From JAAXHF01 sp965242605 (lineage in GTDB: Bacteria; Desulfobacterota; Binatia; Bin18): a stretch of 64,000 nt of DNA. Shown in pieces: positions 34,936-43,362 of this stretch. The DNA lies in the NCBI GenBank assembly GCA_965242605.1, contig CBDESS010000001.1:1893955-1957954 (forward strand), in the 5' to 3' direction. The stretch's first letter is position 1. The number at the start of each line of letters is the position of its first letter. Under the pieces are notes generated by a model. The model was not told the origin of the DNA, searched no databases, and was given only the letters and a program-made list of their open reading frames with translations. The position numbers and the translations under genes were made by a program.

Positions 34936-35532
34936 ATGGCTGAGAGAGCTGACCTGCGCCGCCGCCCGCAGCGGGTGACGCTGAAGGACATTCTGCGTAT
35001 CGCGGTCAATCTGGAAAAGAAGACGATGGCGCTCTACATGCGCTTTACCCAGGTCTTTCAGGAGCAGGAGGAGTTGCGCAAATTCTGGTTCAGCATGGCA
35101 CGCCACGAAGCCGGGCATCTGGGTGCCCTGGCCCTGGTCGAAGGCGTCTTGGAGATCGAACCGGATGTGGCCGAGAGCAGCAAAGTCTGGTTTGATCCGT
35201 CCTCGGTGGTTCGCCTCCGCTCCCTGCTCAGAACCTACGACCGTGAGGTCAACAGCGGACTCGGCGTTGAGCGGGCATTTGAGATGGTGATTGATATCGA
35301 AAGCTCAGAGCTTGAGGACGTGGTGGTGGATCTGCTTCAGGTGGTCAAGGAAGACAAGGTCCACGACCACGCCGTGAAGCTGCTCATCCACGATTTGAGC
35401 GATCTGAGCTACATGGTCGAGAAATTCACCACCAATGACGCCCTACTGACCCGTGCCGATGAACTGGTTGACCGCCGGTTCGATCGCCTGTCGGTTGCCC
35501 CGCCCGAGAAGGACCAGGCGATCCTGTCGTGA
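34936..35532 (+). CDS. Ferritin-like/rubrerythrin-type diiron-fold protein
   Basis: A 198-residue helical protein from ATG 34936. E27 in VNLEKKTMALY, the ExxH pair E58/H61 in ARHEAGHLGAL, and a second set in VIDIESSELEDVV and EDKVHDHAVKLL give the four-helix diiron pattern. There is no rubredoxin domain, so it is not a full rubrerythrin. It may handle iron or peroxide. No adjacent partner suggests a pathway. Confidence 0.7.
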   Translation: MAERADLRRRPQRVTLKDILRIAVNLEKKTMALYMRFTQVFQEQEELRKFWFSMARHEAGHLGALALVEGVLEIEPDVAESSKVWFDPSSVVRLRSLLRTYDREVNSGLGVERAFEMVIDIESSELEDVVVDLLQVVKEDKVHDHAVKLLIHDLSDLSYMVEKFTTNDALLTRADELVDRRFDRLSVAPPEKDQAILS

Positions 35533-35549
35533 GCCGCGGCCCGGCCCGT

Positions 35550-35579
35550 TTGACATATGCCCGACAACTTGCTTATATC
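35550..35579 (+). promoter_or_regulatory. Sigma-70-type promoter for the ABM monooxygenase gene
   Basis: TTGACA at 35550-35555 (perfect -35), a 17-nt spacer, then TTATAT at 35573-35578 (or TATATC with 18). The expected start near 35586 leaves a leader of about 40 nt with AGGAGG before ATG 35627. Confidence 0.6.
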
Positions 35580-35626
35580 TGAGCACCGCCCGGTGGGGCG
35601 TATTCAACCGATAGGAGGATCACACA

Positions 35627-35923
35627 ATGGCGACAACAGTTGTCATACTCGATATGCATGTCAAACCTGAGCTCGCGGCCGAGGTCAAAGCCTCACTCAA
35701 AAAGATATTGCCCGATACCCGCGCCTACGACGGGTGCCAGGGGCTCGATGTCTATGAAGACCTGGATGAAACCGGCCATCTGGTCTTCTACGAGCGCTGG
35801 GACTCAAAGGAACACTATCAGCGATATCTGAACTGGCGGACCGAAACCGGCGCGATGGAGCAGCTAGGCAAAGCCCTGCAAGGACCGCCCAGCATCAAGT
35901 ATTTTGATCGGGTTGATGCCTGA
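35627..35923 (+). CDS. Antibiotic biosynthesis monooxygenase (ABM) domain protein
   Basis: A 98-residue dimeric alpha-beta-barrel protein: VVILDMHVKPELAAEVKASL, then GCQGLDVYEDLDETGHLVFYERW and an SKEHYQRYLNW helix, the standard ABM order. AGGAGG is well spaced before the ATG. Members oxidise quinols or act on small aromatic molecules without cofactors. It lies before a flavin monooxygenase gene but has its own promoter. Confidence 0.88.
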   Translation: MATTVVILDMHVKPELAAEVKASLKKILPDTRAYDGCQGLDVYEDLDETGHLVFYERWDSKEHYQRYLNWRTETGAMEQLGKALQGPPSIKYFDRVDA

Positions 35924-36075
35924 CTTTCATTGTCTTTCATTGTGAGGTCGTTCCCCCAGGTGGAGGACGAAACCCGCGTCCTCCGCACCCCTGCCCCATC
36001 TTCTCAGCGCCTTCGCCTCCCTGACTACCGGCTCCATCATTGCCACCGGCGGACCATGCGCACGGAGGGTTATAC

Positions 36076-37839
36076 ATGACCGACACCCACGAGAAGCCCC
36101 TGATCGGGACTATGGACGGGCTTTCAAAGTCCGGCAAGCCACAAGATTATTACGATGCCATCAAGCAGAAGTTCGCCGACGAACGCGACCTCCGGCTCGG
36201 CTACCGGCCCGAAGGCACCGCCCAATACACCTCGGCCCTGAGCGGGAGTCTGGCCAGGTACGAAGTTGATCCCTACGCGGGCGAGATCACGCCCCGCGAG
36301 CCGATCAACGACACGGTCGAATGTCTGTTCATCGGCGGCGGCTTCTCGGCCCTGCTTACCTCGGCCCGGCTGCGCGAGTACGGCGTCGAGAGCATCCGCA
36401 TTGTCGAGCGGGGGGCCAATGTGGGCGGCACCTGGTACTGGAACCGCTACCCGGGCGTGGCCTGCGATGTCGTGTCGTATGACTACCTGCCCCTGCTTGA
36501 CGAGATGGATTATGTACCCAAGGACCACTACGCCAAGGGTCCAGAGATATTGGCCCACTGCCAGGCCATCGCCCGGAAGTACGATTTGTACAAGCTGGCG
36601 GTGTTCCAGACCACCGTCACCTCCACCGTCTGGGACGAAACAGCAGGGCGGTGGCATCTGACGACCGACCGGGGCGACCACATGCGGGCGCGGTTTGTGA
36701 TCTGTGCCAACGGCACCCTGTCCAAGCCCAAGCTCTCCAGGATCACGGGCATGGAGACCTTTCGAGGCCACTCCTTTCATACCTCCCGTTGGGACTACGC
36801 CTACACCAAGGACGACTCGTCGGGGTTGGCGGACAAAGTTGTCGGCATCATCGGCACGGGTGCGACCGCGGTGCAGGCGATTCCAGGGCTGGGCGCAGCG
36901 GCCAAGGAATTGTATGTCTTCCAGCGCACCCCGTCCTCAATCGACATTCGGGACGACTGGCCGACCGACCCCGAGTGGGCGCGCAAGCTCAAGCCGGGCT
37001 GGCAGGCCAAGCGTCGGGAGAGGGCGATGCGGGGGCCCCAGCTCACCCCTGAGCAGAGGGCAGAGCGGGCCGCCATGTCGCGGGAGGAGAAGATCCGCCG
37101 CCAGGAGAACGCCAACATCGACTACATGATGCGCATCCACCGGCGCATTGACGAGATTGTCAAGGACAAGACCACCGCGGAAGCCCTCAAGCCCTGGTAC
37201 ATGTTCATGTGCAAGCGGCCCTGCTTCCACAACGAGTATCTGCCCACCTTCAACCGGCCCAATGTCCATCTCGTCGATACCCACGGCAAGGGCATCACCG
37301 AGATTACCCCCCAGGGGCCGGTCTTTGAGGGCCGGCAGTATGTGCTTGACCTGCTCATCTACGCCACCGGCTTTGAAGTCCAGAAGACCGGCATCTACAA
37401 CCAGATTCGGGGCGTGAACGGCCTTGACCTGAGCGACAAATACAGCACCGGCATCCGTACCCTGCTCGGCATTCACTCCGAGGGCTACCCCAACCTGTTC
37501 ATCATGGGTGGCTACCAGGCCTCGTTTCAGTTCAACCTGACCGACATGCTCCAGTCCCAGGGCGACCACATCGCCGCCTGCATTGACTATGTACGCCGCC
37601 ACGGCTGTGGGTCCATAGACCCGACCCCCGAGGCCGAAGAGTGGTGGGTGCAAGAGGTCATCAAACACCGTGGCAAGACCAGCCGCAACCAGGACTGCAC
37701 CCCGGGCTATTACAACTTTGAGGGCGAGTTTCAGCGTCGCCAGGACGGCAACTACAACGGCGGCTTCCCCAAATACGTCACCCACCTGAAAAGCGTGCGG
37801 GCCGATATGGAAGAGAACTTTATCTTTACCCGCTCATGA
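36076..37839 (+). CDS. Flavin-containing (Baeyer-Villiger-type) monooxygenase
   Basis: A 587-residue class B flavoprotein; ATG 36076 follows GGAGGG. It has two Rossmann motifs (CLFIGGGFSALLTSARL near residue 84 for FAD, GIIGTGATAVQ for NADPH) and the fingerprint F-x-G-x-x-x-H-x-x-x-W as FRGHSFHTSRW, with GGTWYWNRYPGVACD typical of Baeyer-Villiger enzymes. The N-terminal extension of about 80 residues is as in cyclohexanone/phenylacetone-type enzymes. It probably oxygenates ketones; the substrate is not determinable. Confidence 0.9.
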   Translation: MTDTHEKPLIGTMDGLSKSGKPQDYYDAIKQKFADERDLRLGYRPEGTAQYTSALSGSLARYEVDPYAGEITPREPINDTVECLFIGGGFSALLTSARLREYGVESIRIVERGANVGGTWYWNRYPGVACDVVSYDYLPLLDEMDYVPKDHYAKGPEILAHCQAIARKYDLYKLAVFQTTVTSTVWDETAGRWHLTTDRGDHMRARFVICANGTLSKPKLSRITGMETFRGHSFHTSRWDYAYTKDDSSGLADKVVGIIGTGATAVQAIPGLGAAAKELYVFQRTPSSIDIRDDWPTDPEWARKLKPGWQAKRRERAMRGPQLTPEQRAERAAMSREEKIRRQENANIDYMMRIHRRIDEIVKDKTTAEALKPWYMFMCKRPCFHNEYLPTFNRPNVHLVDTHGKGITEITPQGPVFEGRQYVLDLLIYATGFEVQKTGIYNQIRGVNGLDLSDKYSTGIRTLLGIHSEGYPNLFIMGGYQASFQFNLTDMLQSQGDHIAACIDYVRRHGCGSIDPTPEAEEWWVQEVIKHRGKTSRNQDCTPGYYNFEGEFQRRQDGNYNGGFPKYVTHLKSVRADMEENFIFTRS

Positions 37840-37845
37840 GCGGCC

Positions 37846-37878
37846 GGGCCGGCAGCTCACTATCCTGTCTGCCGGCCC
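37846..37878 (+). terminator. Hairpin after the flavin monooxygenase gene
   Basis: GGGCCGGCAG (37846-37855) pairs perfectly with CTGCCGGCCC (37869-37878), a 10-bp GC-rich stem with a 13-nt loop. No T-run follows. A third copy of GGGCCGGCCC lies just downstream. I see no gene in the rest of the gap to 38113. Confidence 0.5.
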
Positions 37879-38113
37879 CACTCACTTCGTGGGCCGGCCC
37901 GTATCATACACGCAGCAGCCCGCCGATACAGACGAGAAAGACCTGCCCGCCGAAATTTTCCATGTCACAGGCCCCTTATAGCCGTCTCGATTGTTTCTGT
38001 TCACAATCACATTGTGCTGACTGGTGCTGACTGAGCGTTCAGTTGCGAACGGCTTGTCTCAGGGCTGGCATCCTGTTAGGCTGCGGCCTTATTCTGATGC
38101 ACAAGGACGCACC

Positions 38114-38986
38114 ATGCCAGGACAAGATATCACTCCACAACAGATTCATTATCAGGTCGAGCGTCAGCTGCGGCTGACCGCCGACGCCTGGGGGACGAGC
38201 GACGCCACGCCTGTTCTGCTGCTGCACGGCGGGGGACAGACTCGCTACGCCTGGGGCGGGACAGCCCGGACCCTGGCCGAGCAGGGCTGGTATGCGGTCT
38301 CAGTTGACCTGCGCGGCCACGGCGACAGCGACTGGGCCCAGGACGGCAACTACACTATCGACGCCTATGTGGCCGATCTGCACAAAATCCTGGGCCATTT
38401 CAGCCGGTGTCCGGTGTTGATCGGGGCCTCGCTGGGCGGCATGACCTCGCTGCTGACCGAGGGTGAGTCGTCCGAGCCGGTCAGCTCGGCGGTGGTGCTG
38501 GTGGATATCACGCCTCGGGTAGAGCAGGAAGGCGTTGACCGTATCCGGGCGTTTATGACCGGCCGGCCCAACGGCTTTGCCGACCTGGAAGAGGCGGCTG
38601 ACTATGTGGCCGCCTATCTGCCCCACCGGCCACGGCCCAGAAATCTGAGCGGCCTGGAAAAAAATCTGCGCAAAGGCGAGGACGGTCGCTACCGCTGGCA
38701 CTGGGACCCCCAGATGTTGAGCCCAGCCCGGCTGCGGCGTGACCCTGAACGTATGCTGGCCGCGGCCCGCGGCCTGACCGTGCCGACCCTGCTGGTGCGC
38801 GGAAAAATCAGCGATGTGGTCAGCGAAGAGACGGCCGAGGAGTTTCGCCGGGCCGTTCCGCACGCCCAGTACGCGGATGTCTCGGGTGCCGGCCATATGG
38901 TGGCCGGAGACCAGAATGATGCCTTTGGCGTCGCCGTGCTTGACTTCCTGGCTGGAGTGAAGGCGAATCGGCGAGCCAAGAGCTAG
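38114..38986 (+). CDS. Alpha/beta hydrolase
   Basis: A 290-residue alpha/beta hydrolase from ATG 38114, with AAGGA upstream. The oxyanion loop LLLHGGGQTRYAW, the DLRGHGDSDW strand, the nucleophile elbow GASLGG and the late SGAGHMVAGDQND histidine are all present. LLVRGKISDVV carries the likely acid. It is related to haloperoxidase/esterase-like enzymes; the substrate is unknown. Its stop overlaps the convergent gene's stop by 4 nt. Confidence 0.88.
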   Translation: MPGQDITPQQIHYQVERQLRLTADAWGTSDATPVLLLHGGGQTRYAWGGTARTLAEQGWYAVSVDLRGHGDSDWAQDGNYTIDAYVADLHKILGHFSRCPVLIGASLGGMTSLLTEGESSEPVSSAVVLVDITPRVEQEGVDRIRAFMTGRPNGFADLEEAADYVAAYLPHRPRPRNLSGLEKNLRKGEDGRYRWHWDPQMLSPARLRRDPERMLAAARGLTVPTLLVRGKISDVVSEETAEEFRRAVPHAQYADVSGAGHMVAGDQNDAFGVAVLDFLAGVKANRRAKS

Positions 38987-39966
38987 TCCCGCAGGGTCTC
39001 GGCCACCCTCCGATAATCCTCCAGACGCGGCAGCAGCAGGGGCGCATCAACCCCAGCCGTCCGATAGGCGGCGATCCGTTCTTTGCAGGTGTCGGCTGGG
39101 CCGATGATATAGAACGCCCTGACCATCTCATCGCTGACTAGTCGGGCCGCGGTTTCCTCATCCCCGCCGCGGTATGCCGCGCGCAGGGGAGCGAGAAGAC
39201 CCGGGTCAAAGCCGCCCTTTTCGAGCAGGAGCTCTCCAACAAAGGCTTCGTCCAAGAGGCGCGCCAGCCGCTTTTTCAGCGTTGGGTACAGGCGGTGTGG
39301 CTCGTCGGTCAGGCGGACGACGAGCATACAGGTCATGTCAATCGTGGCTGGGTCACGGCCGGCGGCACGCGCCGCGGCGCGGATTTCTTCGACCGCGTAG
39401 CTGACATAGCTGGTTGGTACATAGGCGTTGAGAATAACCCCGTCGGCAATGGTGCCGGCCAAGCGCAGGCCCTTGCGGCCGATCGCCGCCAGATACAGCG
39501 GCGTTTTCCGAATCGGGGCGGGCGAGAGCTTGGCATTGGCCAGGCTGAACGGACCGGCCGTGGCGCTGACCCGCTGGCCTGACAGCAGGCGGCCGAGCAG
39601 GCCGACCGCGCCTTCCAAGGCCGCCCCGGCCTTGCCGTAGCGAATGCCCATTTTGTCTTGAATGACGGCCGGCTCACTGCGGCCCAGACCCAGCACTAGG
39701 CGTCCTCCGCTGAGCCGGTCCAGGGTCGCCGCGGCCATGGCCAGCAGAGCCGGGTTGCGGGTATACGGGTTGACCACCCCAACGCCAAGCTGGAGCGTCT
39801 GGGTCACGGCCGCCAGGTAGCCGAGCAGTGAGAAGGTTTCCTCGTGAAAATAACGCTCCGTGACCCATAGCGACTCAAAGCCCGCCCCTTCGGCAATCCG
39901 GCCGTACTCGGCCAGCTCGGTGCCACTTTCAATCCCGTGATAGACAACCATGCCCAAGCGAGACAT
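38983..39966 (-). CDS. LLM-class flavin-dependent oxidoreductase
   Basis: A 327-residue luciferase-like (bacterial bilin/F420) TIM-barrel protein: IAEGAGFESLWVTERYF, TLQLGVGVVNPYTRNPALLA and LDRLSGGRLVLGLGRSE are family marks, and IADGVILNAYVP is the FMN/F420 site. It is intact, unlike the homologue at 16889-17739. It lies 14 nt downstream of a methyltransferase gene, so the two probably form an operon. Confidence 0.9.
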   Translation of the reverse strand: MSRLGMVVYHGIESGTELAEYGRIAEGAGFESLWVTERYFHEETFSLLGYLAAVTQTLQLGVGVVNPYTRNPALLAMAAATLDRLSGGRLVLGLGRSEPAVIQDKMGIRYGKAGAALEGAVGLLGRLLSGQRVSATAGPFSLANAKLSPAPIRKTPLYLAAIGRKGLRLAGTIADGVILNAYVPTSYVSYAVEEIRAAARAAGRDPATIDMTCMLVVRLTDEPHRLYPTLKKRLARLLDEAFVGELLLEKGGFDPGLLAPLRAAYRGGDEETAARLVSDEMVRAFYIIGPADTCKERIAAYRTAGVDAPLLLPRLEDYRRVAETLRD

Positions 39967-39980
39967 CTCTCAGCCCTTCC

Positions 39981-41012
39981 TCAGCGTTTTTCCGCCACAA
40001 ACGCCCAATAGGTCGGCACCATATCCGGGGTTTCCTGGCTGACCGTGAAGCCGGTCTGGCCCAGCATGGCCAGGATTTCACTCCGGGTGTTGACGATATT
40101 GCCCCAGGTGACCTCAAACCACTGCTCCAGGATGCTCATGCTGAAACGCCGGTCTTGCATGTCTTGGGCGGTCTCTGGCGCGCAGCGGTCAATGATCAGC
40201 AGGCGGCCACCGGAGGTGAGGGCGCGGTGGCAGCGGTCCAGAATCGTGGCTTTTGCTGCGTCCGGCAGCTCGTGAAAGACCTGGACCATGAGGATCAGAT
40301 CGACGGCGTGGTCAAGGTCCAGGTGCTCGCCACCGACCGGTTCAACCCGAACCCGCCGTTCCAGGCCCCGCGTTTGGAGGAGCTGGCGTGAGCTTTCCAC
40401 AAAATAGGCCAGGGGCTCAAGGCCGACGGCCCGACAGCGGGGGAAGGCTTCGGCAAAACTGCTCAGGACGGTCCCGCTGCCAGAGCCGATGTCCACGACC
40501 GTGCCGCCCGCGCTCAGGCGCTCTTCAAGGCCGGGCAGCTTGCGGGTGGCGGCCAGTACAAGCGGGGCGCGGAGTGCCGAGATACGCCCCTGGTGGGCGA
40601 AAAAGTCCTCGTCGTGCTCCTGGAAGGTCTTGGTCGCCCCGGTCCGAAAGGCGGCCGGGTAGCCCGGATAATCGCGGGCCAGGCTGGCGAGTATGTGGGC
40701 GGTCAGCAGGTCGGGTGCGTTATCGGCCAGCAGCTCGTCCATGAACGGGGCAAAGTGGTAAGCGGTTTCTCCGGTCTCATCGCTCGCCCGCAGAATGCCG
40801 ACCGTGCAGGCGGCTTTGCACCATACCGCGGTGCGCCATGTGTCGAGGTTGTGGGCCGCGGCCAGCTCGGTTGCGCTTGCCCGCCCGCCCCGCTGCCGGA
40901 GGGCCGAAAAATAGCCCAGCCGTCCGCCGACATCGATGATATGGGTGGCGTGCAAACCCAGCATCCAGCCGCGCAGGGTCCGGGCCTGTTTGTCTTTGGT
41001 GAGTGTGCTCAT
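39981..41012 (-). CDS. SAM-dependent O-methyltransferase, dimerisation-domain type
   Basis: A 343-residue protein from ATG 41012 (MSTLTKDKQARTLRGWMLGL). The N-terminal winged-helix/dimerisation part is followed by a Rossmann methyltransferase with motif I VVDIGSGSGTVLSSFAEAFP, EPLAYF, and the ILMVQVFHELPDAAK and GGRLLIIDRCAPE motifs of acetylserotonin/hydroxyindole-type methyltransferases. It could modify a small aromatic product together with the downstream LLM oxidoreductase. Confidence 0.85.
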   Translation of the reverse strand: MSTLTKDKQARTLRGWMLGLHATHIIDVGGRLGYFSALRQRGGRASATELAAAHNLDTWRTAVWCKAACTVGILRASDETGETAYHFAPFMDELLADNAPDLLTAHILASLARDYPGYPAAFRTGATKTFQEHDEDFFAHQGRISALRAPLVLAATRKLPGLEERLSAGGTVVDIGSGSGTVLSSFAEAFPRCRAVGLEPLAYFVESSRQLLQTRGLERRVRVEPVGGEHLDLDHAVDLILMVQVFHELPDAAKATILDRCHRALTSGGRLLIIDRCAPETAQDMQDRRFSMSILEQWFEVTWGNIVNTRSEILAMLGQTGFTVSQETPDMVPTYWAFVAEKR

Positions 41013-41202
41013 AGGGGTATGCCGTGTGTTGACGCAAAAATCCAAGATGACCCCGGCGCGACCGCTGGGGCTGCTCAATCCAGAGCAGTTCAAGGCCACT
41101 CCCCCGTGAGCGTCGCGTCACTCCCTCCTCACCACCGGGGCTCCAGGGTGTGCCATATCCTGCATCGCGGCAAACGACAAGGGCTGAGACGAGCACCGGC
41201 GG

Positions 41203-42471
41203 TCAGGCCGGCGGCTTTTTGACAAAAAAGAGCACCCCCAGGCCGAGCAGGTTGAGGCCCGCGGCCAGCCCAAAGGCGGCCTCATACGAGCCGCTGGCGT
41301 CGTGCAGGTAGCCGGCGATAAAGGGGCCGAAGGCTGCACTTGAGCCGGCCACGGCAAAGATGAAGCCGACAATCGCCCCGACCGACAGCCGACCGAAAAA
41401 ATCGCCCACAATGGCCGGGAACAGGGTGGCCGCCCCACCGTAGGCCAGACCGAACATAATTGCGCTGGGATAGACCAAGCTCAGGCCGGCGCTGAGTGCA
41501 AAGCCACTGAAGGCGAGCCCCTGCATGGCCAGGCTGGCCCCCAGGGTCGGCAGGCGTCCGAGGCGGTCAGAGACCGCCCCGCTCAGCAGCCGGCCGGCCA
41601 GGCTGCCGACGCCAATCGCGCTGACAATCGTGGCCGCCCGCAGCGGCGGCACGCCGAGGTCAATGGCAAACGGCACAATATGAACAAACGGCATGAAGAC
41701 CACCAGCCAGGTCAGGGTAAAGACCACGGTCAACAGCCAGAACGGGACGGTTTTGCGTGCTTCGGCCAGGGTGTAGTCTCTGCCGGCGGCCGGCTGAGCC
41801 GGGTGGGGCGAGAGCCGCGGCGGCGGCAGGCCGTCAGGCGCAAGACCCAGATGTTCCGGGTCACGGACGATAAACACCGCGCACAGGCCGATGATGAGCA
41901 GACCGCCGCAGCCCAGCATCAGATAGGCCGGCCGCCAGCCATAGGCAGCAATGAGGGCCGCGGCCAGGGGTGGAAACAGGAAGTTGCCGAGGCTGCCGCC
42001 ACTCGTAGAGATGCTGAGCGCCAGCCCCCGCCTTTGTGTAAACCAGCGCACCACCGTGGAGTTGCAGGGCACAAAGGCGGCGCTCATGCCGGTGGCGGCA
42101 ATAAGACCGAGGCTGACATACAACTGCCACAGCTCCCTCGCCTGGCTGGTCAGCACAATGCCGCCGCCCAGCAGGCAGCCGCCGGTAAAGATGACTGCCC
42201 GCGGCCCCCAGCGGTCGGTTGCCCAGCCGCTGGCCGCCCCCAGCGCGCTGTACAGAAACACATACAGGGCGTAGGGCAGCGACAGGCTGGCCCGGTCCCA
42301 GCCCGTCTCGGCCTCAATGGCCGGCATGAAGACCCCAAAGGTAAACTGAATGCCATACGAGACAAACAGGACGGTAAAGGCCAGACCGAGGACAATCCAG
42401 CCGTAAAAGACAGGGCGGGCGGCGGGCGGCGGTGGGGCCAGCTCCCCGGCCACCGCAGGAGGGGTTTTCAT
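41203..42471 (-). CDS. MFS transporter, monocarboxylate/oxalate-type
   Basis: A 422-residue protein with twelve hydrophobic helices in two halves. The stretch GWDRASLSLPYALYVFLYSALG and the loop GWATDRWGPR (MFS motif A) lie in the N-half; SDRLGRLPTL marks the start of the C-half. A proline-rich N-terminus precedes TM1. The arrangement resembles OxlT/MCT-like transporters. The substrate is unknown. It is separated by 190 nt from the methyltransferase gene. Confidence 0.85.
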   Translation of the reverse strand: MKTPPAVAGELAPPPPAARPVFYGWIVLGLAFTVLFVSYGIQFTFGVFMPAIEAETGWDRASLSLPYALYVFLYSALGAASGWATDRWGPRAVIFTGGCLLGGGIVLTSQARELWQLYVSLGLIAATGMSAAFVPCNSTVVRWFTQRRGLALSISTSGGSLGNFLFPPLAAALIAAYGWRPAYLMLGCGGLLIIGLCAVFIVRDPEHLGLAPDGLPPPRLSPHPAQPAAGRDYTLAEARKTVPFWLLTVVFTLTWLVVFMPFVHIVPFAIDLGVPPLRAATIVSAIGVGSLAGRLLSGAVSDRLGRLPTLGASLAMQGLAFSGFALSAGLSLVYPSAIMFGLAYGGAATLFPAIVGDFFGRLSVGAIVGFIFAVAGSSAAFGPFIAGYLHDASGSYEAAFGLAAGLNLLGLGVLFFVKKPPA

Positions 42472-42851
42472 CGCAGGCAGTATGGGGCCGGCGGGCAGAT
42501 TGTCAAGGTGGCGGGGGTGGGCTAGCTGCCAGGCTCTTTTTCAAGAGCGTTGACACGAGCGGTCTTGGAATGTGTTCCATATGTGACTCATGGCCATCCG
42601 AGTTCGTTCGCTACAGCGGCTCTGAGACGGTCAGTTTGTAGCGGTATCTGGTGCTGATAGTGGTGACGATGGGGGCGCTACATGATTCAATCGCATAGCG
42701 TTGGTCCAGCGCCGGTCTTCGGACTGGCGGGGATTGAAACGGTCACTGGCATGGCCAGTGTGATATCGGTCTCGGTGGCAGTATCCGGCTTTCGAGTCGG
42801 TGCGGTTGAAAACGGTGCGGAAGCCGGTCAGATGGTGGCCATTCACACTAC

Positions 42852-43112
42852 TTGTTACAGAGAGTAGAAGAGGTTGTGAGACTACTAGAGGATGTTGCCG
42901 GAGGGAGGACCGAGAGCCTGGAGAAGGTTTTGAACCACATCCCGGCCAAGGGGAAGGCCAAGGAGATAGCCGTCACTTTGGCGGAGCGAGTTGATATCCC
43001 ACGCTTGGCGCGGGGTCTGGCTCTGGGGAAGGCCAAGGAGATAGCCGTCACTTTGGCGGAGCGAGTTGATATCCCACGCTTGGCGCGGGGTCTGGCTCTG
43101 GAGGGTATGTAA
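42852..43112 (+). CDS. Small repeat protein of unknown function
   Basis: An 86-codon frame with TTG 42852 as its only upstream start; GTG 42876 is an alternative. The predicted protein is helical and charged: LQRVEEVVRLLEDVAG, then two identical 25-residue units (GKAKEIAVTLAERVDIPR plus LARGLAL). The stop at 43110-43112 lies 15 nt before a strong intrinsic terminator, which supports a real transcript ending here. There is no good RBS, so it may instead be the C-terminal remnant of a larger gene. Confidence 0.4.
   Translation: MLQRVEEVVRLLEDVAGGRTESLEKVLNHIPAKGKAKEIAVTLAERVDIPRLARGLALGKAKEIAVTLAERVDIPRLARGLALEGM
42951..43100 (+). repeat. Perfect 75-bp tandem duplication
   Basis: Positions 42951-43025 and 43026-43100 are identical, both starting GGGAAGGCCAAGGAG and ending GGTCTGGCTCTG. 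The unit is 25 codons, so the reading frame is kept. The complete identity implies a recent duplication or an assembly effect. Confidence 0.95.
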
Positions 43113-43127
43113 TCTACCGTTTGTAGC

Positions 43128-43158
43128 CCCGGCCTTCGGGTCGGGTGGTTTTTGTGTT
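43128..43158 (+). terminator. Intrinsic terminator with UUCG tetraloop
   Basis: CCCGGCC (43128-43134), loop TTCG, GGTCGGG (43139-43145; one G-T pair), then TGGTTTTTGTGTT. This is the only hairpin in the window with a clear following T-rich tract. It ends transcription coming from the 42.85-43.11 kb frame. Confidence 0.8.
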
Positions 43159-43362
43159 AGAGAACCGCAAAGGAGAACGACGATGCTGAACAAAGCTTTT
43201 GTAACCCTTTAGCCGACTTTGAAAGTTGATATAAGGAACATTATCTGATACAGATGGCTGGGCTTCCATTAGCCGAGCTTGTACAATTGAGCAATATCTC
43301 CGGCTCGAACGCACAGGTTCCCACAGCGATCTGTTTGGATAGAGATTGAGGAAAGTTTTCTT

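Larger units (their letters stand above)
42472..43362. other. Gene-poor stretch with hairpins, a duplication and a terminator
   Basis: No conserved gene is visible over about 890 bp. It holds a UUCG-capped 8-bp hairpin (42710-42729), a perfect 7-bp hairpin with a 3-nt loop (CACTGGC/GCCAGTG, 42744-42760), the small frame with the 75-bp duplication, a strong terminator (43128-43158), and a 9-codon frame (43183-43212) behind a perfect AAAGGAG. The base composition is more even than in the neighbouring genes. It could be a degenerate locus or hold a structured RNA. Confidence 0.6.

Noticed and set aside
42550..42555. TTGACA as promoter of the 42.85 kb frame
   Set aside because: No acceptable -10 at 16-18 nt; the nearest TATGTG is too far.
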